Source of the DNA: Bacteroidales bacterium UBA6244
Lineage (GTDB): Bacteria > Bacteroidota > Bacteroidia > Bacteroidales > F082
Direction: 5' to 3'
Length of the DNA: 10,422 bases
Assembly: GCA_002440885.1 (NCBI GenBank)
Contig: DJVY01000135.1
Location: forward strand, 1 to 10,422
Part shown: one piece after another, positions 7,201-10,422 of the stretch
How positions within the stretch are numbered: position 1 is the first letter of the stretch
Layout of the letters: every line of letters begins with the position of its first letter
Program-made: the position numbers and the translations under genes
The notes under the pieces: generated by a model
Seen by the model: the letters and a program-made list of their open reading frames with translations, nothing else
Told to the model about the DNA's origin: nothing
Database searches by the model: none

Positions 7201-7523
7201 GCATGGGGATCGTGCTGATGCGCAACATGCTGGACCGCAAACACGAACTGGCTGTAATGAAAGCACTGGGATTTACCCAAAAACAATTGTTTCGGCTCAT
7301 TGTCATGGAAAACATGTGGCTTTTGGCATTGGGAATGACCATCGGAATTATGTCGGCATTGATTGGCATACTCCCTTCATTGCTTTCTCCGGCTTTTCAA
7401 ATTCCGGGATATTTTCTGATGGTGTTGGTAGTGAGTGTCTTTTTTAGCGGAAGCGTTTGGATTCTATTGGCTTCCCATTGGGCTGTGAAGCGTGATTTGG
7501 GCAATGAATTGCGAAATGATTAG
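4239..7523 (+). CDS. Large two-module FtsX/MacB-type ABC permease (about 10 TM)
   Basis: 1094 residues. Hydrophobic segments, by reading: TM1 about 19-41; a large periplasmic region about 42-493 (MacB-PCD-like); TM2-4 about 496-518, 547-567, 593-616 (first FtsX domain); two more at about 642-661 and 668-690; TM7 about 721-740; a second periplasmic region about 741-968; TM8-10 about 969-994, 1020-1050, 1057-1079 (second FtsX domain). The two FtsX modules carry matching cytoplasmic coupling segments, RHRETGIVHALGFNKSQLIR and RKHELAVMKALGFTQKQLFR, showing an internal duplication. The topology matches single-chain 10-TM type VII permeases such as E. coli YbbP, but the protein is longer, mainly in periplasmic region 1. 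Family members transmit ATP hydrolysis to periplasmic movement (lipoprotein release, lipid or peptide extrusion) rather than simple pore transport. It is preceded by its ATPase; no RBS is visible, as is usual here. The substrate is unknown. Confidence 0.93.
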   Translation: MNRIKFVIRSLIFFRRQHLWVFLAAVISTAVLTGALVIGDSVKYSLTRLVDQRLGKVEYAMMAGDRFVRSDLADEIGHDLHVAASAVLMTEGMAINTESQSRISSVQMLGVDDDFWKLVNEIPPALTSPGIVVSQNVADALSVKPGDELLLRVRSAEIIPLNAPFSEEETGTMALRLPISAIAGDNQLGRFSLRNNQLAPYNIFVPKKLLSDKMDLSGLSNLILVADKEGLTQDALNQSLSKNRKLKDAGLSLSYLADSSALQLLSDRVFIDKSISDRLENWPIEPQKILTYFVNSFRFHGNETPYSFVTAASENFFDKSPGDNQIIINSWLAKDLGISVGDSLQMSYFAIGPMRKLVEKSVWLRVSEVVPVESASLNRSLMPAFPGLTEAGNCRDWEAGIPIDLSKIRDQDEQYWTDYRGTPKAYISLKKGLQLWENPFGNYTAIRFPADALSFSELESRLLQSIKPSDINLSFVGVRERGKQAASNGVDFGQLFLSLSFFVIVAALLLLVLVYSLNVESRHRETGIVHALGFNKSQLIRLRMMEALPALLLSALLGGILGVLYNKVMLWGLNSVWNDAVHADMLKMVIRPQTIIVGILTGMVIATISIYVVTVRSFRKNIVAVIRSQSVSVRFGKNLINKLLVVLGWGGTVALVFYSLSNALVQNASLVLAAGFLFLMGSASFVSILLNPAKGKTSFEKNLFGSGELIWKNVGRNKNRSMAVVWLLALGTFTIIVTGANRKTFVNTNNQRTSGTGGFSLWVETSVPILHDLNTREGRSTYGLDGEEVMKNTSFVQFYNLPGDDASCLNLNQVQLPQILGVNPHIFNSLGAFSFSNLLDDAPSPWLQLTKNRGSGIIPAIADQTVIQWGLMKSIGDTLNYLNERGDTIRLLLVGGLNPSVFQGNILISDSCFLANFPSSGGSKMMLVEVPPSQEKQMEQLLKSRWVDYGVEMMPAPERLAAFYSVTNTYLNIFMILGGLGVILGTVGMGIVLMRNMLDRKHELAVMKALGFTQKQLFRLIVMENMWLLALGMTIGIMSALIGILPSLLSPAFQIPGYFLMVLVVSVFFSGSVWILLASHWAVKRDLGNELRND

Positions 7524-7736
7524 CATCTGTTTGTTGCAAATAAGAAATTTTATCGTATTTTTATATCCACTTTTATACACTGAAATTTTAGGATTTATTC
7601 CGTTTCGGATAATTGAGGTTAAACTAAACGAATACAAATCCTGATACTACTATCACTTCCACCGTGTAAAGCGGTTATCTAAGGTTTCAATACCCTGATT
7701 TTATTTTGGCAACCATTAATGAATAGATAATTGCTT
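7524..7736. other. AT-rich non-coding gap before second propeller gene
   Basis: About 210 nt, clearly more AT-rich than the genes, with no open frame of note and no GC-rich hairpin followed by a T-run. It separates the permease from the propeller/LolA-like pair, and is long enough to hold a promoter and a leader. One weak promoter candidate is listed separately. Confidence 0.6.
7534..7563 (+). promoter_or_regulatory. Possible Bacteroidota-type promoter
   Basis: TTG at 7534-7536 and TATTTTTA at 7556-7563 are 19 nt apart. The known Bacteroidota sigma-ABfr consensus is a -33 TTTG/TTG and a -7 TAnnTTTG with about this spacing; the -7 match misses only the last base. The surrounding DNA is very AT-rich, so a chance match is quite possible. 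If real, it would give a leader of about 165 nt for the second propeller gene. Confidence 0.25.
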
Positions 7737-8972
7737 ATGAAAATGAAGATGATGCACCTAGGGGTGCTTGTATTCCTGATGGCATTTCAGGGATACATGG
7801 GATATGCTCAAGAGAGCAATTCCCACGCCTGGCCTCAGTTCAGAGGTCAAAGTCGTGATGGCGTTTCCACCGAAAAACTTTCAACCACCGACTGGAATCA
7901 ATCACCACCCAAACTAGTCTGGAAAAAGGAAATTGGTGAAGGCTTTTCCGAATTGGCGGTTGTGGATGGTGTGATATATACCATGACCAGCGAAAAGCTG
8001 GACAGCATTTCCGGGTTTGAATTTGTGGTGGCTTACGACGAAAATTCGGGCACTGAATTGTGGCGCACTCAGGTTGATTCCATGTATTATGATGTAGATG
8101 GCTGGGGCTGTGGCGCCAGGGCAACACCCTCCATCGATGAGGAATGCGTCTATTGTTTTAGCGGGAAAGGGACGCTTTCGGCCGTGACCAGAAAAAAGGG
8201 AAAACTATTGTGGCAGGTAAATTTTGGGAAAACCTATGGCAGCACCATTCCCAGATGGGGATATGCCAGCTCTCCTCTGTTGTTGGGCGAAACGGTGATC
8301 ATGGAGATTGGCGGAACCGAAAACAAGGCTTTTGGCGCTTTCAGTAAAAAGGATGGAAAGCTCTTGTGGGCGTCGGGTCAGGGAAACAGCTCCCACGATT
8401 CACCCCTGTTGGCAACCATCGATGGTCAACAGCAAATTATTTTTGCCAATGGAGCTACCTTGTATTCATATACTTCCGAAGGTGATACTTTATGGACTTT
8501 TGCCATGCCCTTTGGCGGACTGACTGCCATTCCCCTGTTGGTGGACAAAAACAAAATTTTTCTGTCAGGGGTCAGAACACCATCGTTTTGCATTGTGTCG
8601 GTTGAAAACAACAAAGCCACCGAATTTCTCACCGGACCCACCATGAAAAACGACTTTAGCTCCAGTTGCTATTACAATGGCTATATCTATGGATTTCATG
8701 TGGCTGCCCTGCGGTGCATTTCTGCCGAAACGGGCGAAGCAACATGGACCAAACGTGGTTTGGGTAAAGGCAGTCTTATCCTGGTGGACAACCAATTGCT
8801 GGTACTTTCCGATCAGGGCAAACTGGTGATGGTGGATACCAACCCGGAAGTCTATACCGAGCATGGCTCCGTGGACGCCCTTACGGGAAAATCATGGACG
8901 GCTCCCTCATTTTCCAATGGAAAAGTATTTGTGCGCAACCTTACCGAAATGGCTTGTTATCAGTTAAATTAA
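7737..8972 (+). CDS. Exported PQQ-like beta-propeller protein, WPxFRG type
   Basis: 411 residues from the ATG at 7737; a TTG two codons upstream is in frame but less likely. The signal peptide has KMK at the N-terminus, a hydrophobic core at about 8-17 and cleavage at GYA|QE near residue 24. The mature protein opens with WPQFRG (32-37) followed by RDGVS, a signature common in PQQ-like propeller proteins of Planctomycetes and Bacteroidota. Propeller strands follow: PKLVWKKEIG, VVAYDENSGTELWRTQV, GTLSAVTRKKGKLLWQVNFG, AFSKKDGKLLWASGQG, TSEGDTLWTFAMP, SAETGEATWTKRG. These contain the AxDxxTGxxxW pattern in about seven or eight blades. No heme motif or obvious quinoprotein catalytic residues are seen, so calling it an enzyme would be unsafe; a periplasmic binding or scaffold role is more likely. 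It differs strongly from the propeller at 840 apart from the fold and the WPx(F/Y)RG opening. The LolA-like gene starts 24 nt after its stop, implying one transcript. Confidence 0.9.
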   Translation: MKMKMMHLGVLVFLMAFQGYMGYAQESNSHAWPQFRGQSRDGVSTEKLSTTDWNQSPPKLVWKKEIGEGFSELAVVDGVIYTMTSEKLDSISGFEFVVAYDENSGTELWRTQVDSMYYDVDGWGCGARATPSIDEECVYCFSGKGTLSAVTRKKGKLLWQVNFGKTYGSTIPRWGYASSPLLLGETVIMEIGGTENKAFGAFSKKDGKLLWASGQGNSSHDSPLLATIDGQQQIIFANGATLYSYTSEGDTLWTFAMPFGGLTAIPLLVDKNKIFLSGVRTPSFCIVSVENNKATEFLTGPTMKNDFSSSCYYNGYIYGFHVAALRCISAETGEATWTKRGLGKGSLILVDNQLLVLSDQGKLVMVDTNPEVYTEHGSVDALTGKSWTAPSFSNGKVFVRNLTEMACYQLN

Positions 8973-8996
8973 TCATTACCACAAAACCCGAACATT

Positions 8997-10184
8997 ATGA
9001 AACGTATATTATATCAGATGGTACTGGCGGTTATGTTGACCACGGTTGGTTTACTGGCTAAAGCGCAGGAATTGGATGAAATCATCGCCAAACATATTGA
9101 AGCACACGGTGGTGCTGAAAAATGGGATGCCATTGAATCAATGAAAATTACGGCACGATTTACGGCCTTTAGCGTTGAAGAGGACTTTTTTGCCTATAAA
9201 ACCAAAGATGGCGGATACTACAGCGAGTTGGAACTGGGTAAATATCACGTAGTTGAGGCCTTTGACGGCGAAAAGGGCTGGACCATCGACCCTTGGCAGG
9301 AAATTACTTTCCCCAGAGAGTTAAACAGTGCGGAACAAAATGTGTTTTATCAAAAAGCCGAATTTTTCACACCCTTTTTTCATCACAAGGAAAGGGGTAT
9401 TAACGTGGTATTGGTCGGAAAAGATGACCTGGACGGCGTGGAAGTGTTTGTTCTGAAAGTTACCCGACCCAACCGCAGAACCGAAACCTGGTACCTTGAC
9501 GCCCAAACTTATCTGGAGGTGAAAAGTGAATCCAATTGGGTCGATTTCGCCTACAGGACACCGGCAGAATCGTATTTTGACGATTTCCGTGAAGTTGATG
9601 GACTGGTGATACCCTTTTTCATTGAGCGAACTTTTCTGCAAAGAAACCGAATACTTCAAATTCAGGAAGTGCAATTTAATTTACCCGTGGATACCTCTTG
9701 GTTTAAGATGCCCCGAAGTCAGCAAATGAGCGACCTGGCATTTTTGGAAGGAGAGTGGAAAGTGAATGTTGAAATGTGGTATGCCCGTGCAAATCGTTGG
9801 TATTTGGTCGATAGAACAACCTCCGGCATCGAATTTCAATCCACCAATCTACTAAAAGAGGAAATCAGATACAACAATATATTTGTACGCAATAAGCTGA
9901 TTCACTATAGTTTTTACACACCCGAGAACAACTATCGGATTACTGTTTACGATGCATTTAATTCCAATATCGAGGTTTATTCGGGAGAGCTCAACGACAG
10001 TTCATTCGTGTTTGATAACCTTTCGGCCCATCCGACAGATACACTTGGAACCATTCCCTTGTCAAAATACGAGTGGAAACGTATCACCGGCGACAGCCTG
10101 GTGCTTAGCATCCACGAATCGTACGATGCCGCCAAAAACTGGAGCCCTGTGGAGAAACTTACCTATGTGAGGAAGAAAGAGTAA
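8997..10184 (+). CDS. Exported LolA-like plus DUF1579-like two-domain protein
   Basis: 395 residues. The signal peptide is MKRILYQ plus a hydrophobic core, with cleavage at AKA|QE near residue 23. The N-terminal domain (about 25-235) begins ELDEIIAKHIEAHGG, a pattern shared by LolA/outer-membrane-lipoprotein-sorting-like proteins. It continues as an antiparallel-strand domain with FDGEKGWTIDPWQ, VFVLKVTRPNRRTETWYLD and YFDDFREVDGLVIPFFIE (the 'D-G-L-x-I-P' strand is typical of this fold). The C-terminal part (about 243-395) starts LAFLEGEWKV and carries YNNIFVRNKLIHYSFY and NNYRITVYDAFN, reminiscent of DUF1579/lipocalin-like domains that open with a 'L-x-G-x-W' motif. The fold assignments come from motif recall, the second less firmly than the first. 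A lipid- or hydrophobic-ligand-binding periplasmic role fits both halves. The gene lies 24 nt after the propeller and is the last of the run. Confidence 0.75.
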   Translation: MKRILYQMVLAVMLTTVGLLAKAQELDEIIAKHIEAHGGAEKWDAIESMKITARFTAFSVEEDFFAYKTKDGGYYSELELGKYHVVEAFDGEKGWTIDPWQEITFPRELNSAEQNVFYQKAEFFTPFFHHKERGINVVLVGKDDLDGVEVFVLKVTRPNRRTETWYLDAQTYLEVKSESNWVDFAYRTPAESYFDDFREVDGLVIPFFIERTFLQRNRILQIQEVQFNLPVDTSWFKMPRSQQMSDLAFLEGEWKVNVEMWYARANRWYLVDRTTSGIEFQSTNLLKEEIRYNNIFVRNKLIHYSFYTPENNYRITVYDAFNSNIEVYSGELNDSSFVFDNLSAHPTDTLGTIPLSKYEWKRITGDSLVLSIHESYDAAKNWSPVEKLTYVRKKE

Positions 10185-10422
10185 GGATATTTTATCCCTG
10201 ACTTGGTTTAAACGCTGACAGGGGGTTAGGAAATGAAATGATTTCCGATTAGTCATTGCATCTGTCACCTGACATCATATATCAAGTAACGTTTTTTATT
10301 GGCATCAATGATATGGCTTGGAGGCCTTTCGTCCCATCCTCGGCCGCTGCTTTAAACGATTTAGGGCTGGGAGAGAAAGGATTGAAGAGTGAATCATCTG
10401 GCATTCGATAAGCATTATTTTC
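10185..10422. other. Downstream region with no supported gene
   Basis: 238 nt to the right edge. Immediately after the stop is a small hairpin GGATA-TTT-TATCC (10185-10197), too AT-rich to be a terminator by itself. GGAAAT (10229-10234) and ATTTCC (10241-10246) form another, enclosed by TGACAG (10216-10221) and CTGTCA (10262-10267). The rightmost 110 nt are more GC-rich, with GGCC repeated about 20 nt apart. On the minus strand two frames stay open from the right edge, to stops at 10282 and 10305 (47 and 39 codons including the stop), and on the plus strand a 32-codon frame runs 10313-10411. None resembles a family I know. It could be an intergenic repeat, a gene remnant, or the 3' end of a minus-strand gene. 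Confidence 0.5.

Noticed and set aside
7731..7736. TTG as start of the second propeller
   Set aside because: The ATG at 7737 gives the same frame with a normal signal peptide start; a TTG start two codons earlier is less likely.
9321..9674. Minus-strand 117-codon frame in the LolA-like gene
   Set aside because: Antisense shadow with no family resemblance.
10185..10197. Terminator right after the LolA-like gene
   Set aside because: The stem is only 5 bp, A/T-rich, and is followed by CTGACTTGG and not by a T-run.

Overview
The window looks like chromosomal DNA of a Bacteroidota bacterium, plausibly from the Bacteroidales/Marinilabiliales side. The evidence is leaders without a recognisable Shine-Dalgarno sequence but with A-rich stretches before the starts, signal peptides whose predicted cleavage leaves an A|Q junction (YA|Q, KA|Q, probably RA|Q), and an intergenic AGTTGAA-type heptamer repeat of a kind common in that phylum. 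This placement is inference from sequence style. No marker gene is present.

All six recognisable genes lie on the + strand, in two or three tightly packed groups. Group 1 (left edge to 1949): the C-terminal part of an FAD/NAD(P)-type flavoprotein with a Cys-rich linker and a NuoG-like [4Fe-4S] domain, overlapping by 8 nt an exported eight-bladed PQQ-like (BamB-like) beta-propeller. A 285-nt gap follows, holding a heptamer tandem repeat and two hairpins. Group 2 (2235-7523): a GT4 glycosyltransferase with an N-terminal CGNC motif, translationally coupled (ATGA) to a LolD/MacB-type ABC ATPase, then a 1094-residue, about 10-TM FtsX/MacB-type permease. After a 207-nt AT-rich gap comes group 3 (7737-10184): a second exported PQQ-like propeller of the WPxFRG type and, 24 nt later, an exported protein with a LolA-like N-terminal half and a DUF1579-like C-terminal half. 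The last 238 nt hold no gene I can support.

Read together, groups 2 and 3 suggest a cell-envelope module. A cytoplasmic glycosyltransferase would act on a lipid or similar substrate, a type VII (LolCDE/MacB/YbbAP-like) ABC unit would do mechanical work across the inner membrane, and secreted propeller and LolA-like proteins would act in the periplasm. Group 1 may be functionally separate: it pairs a cytoplasmic redox protein with a periplasmic propeller. The combination is the most interesting feature of the window, but the substrate and even the shared function are inferred from gene order alone.
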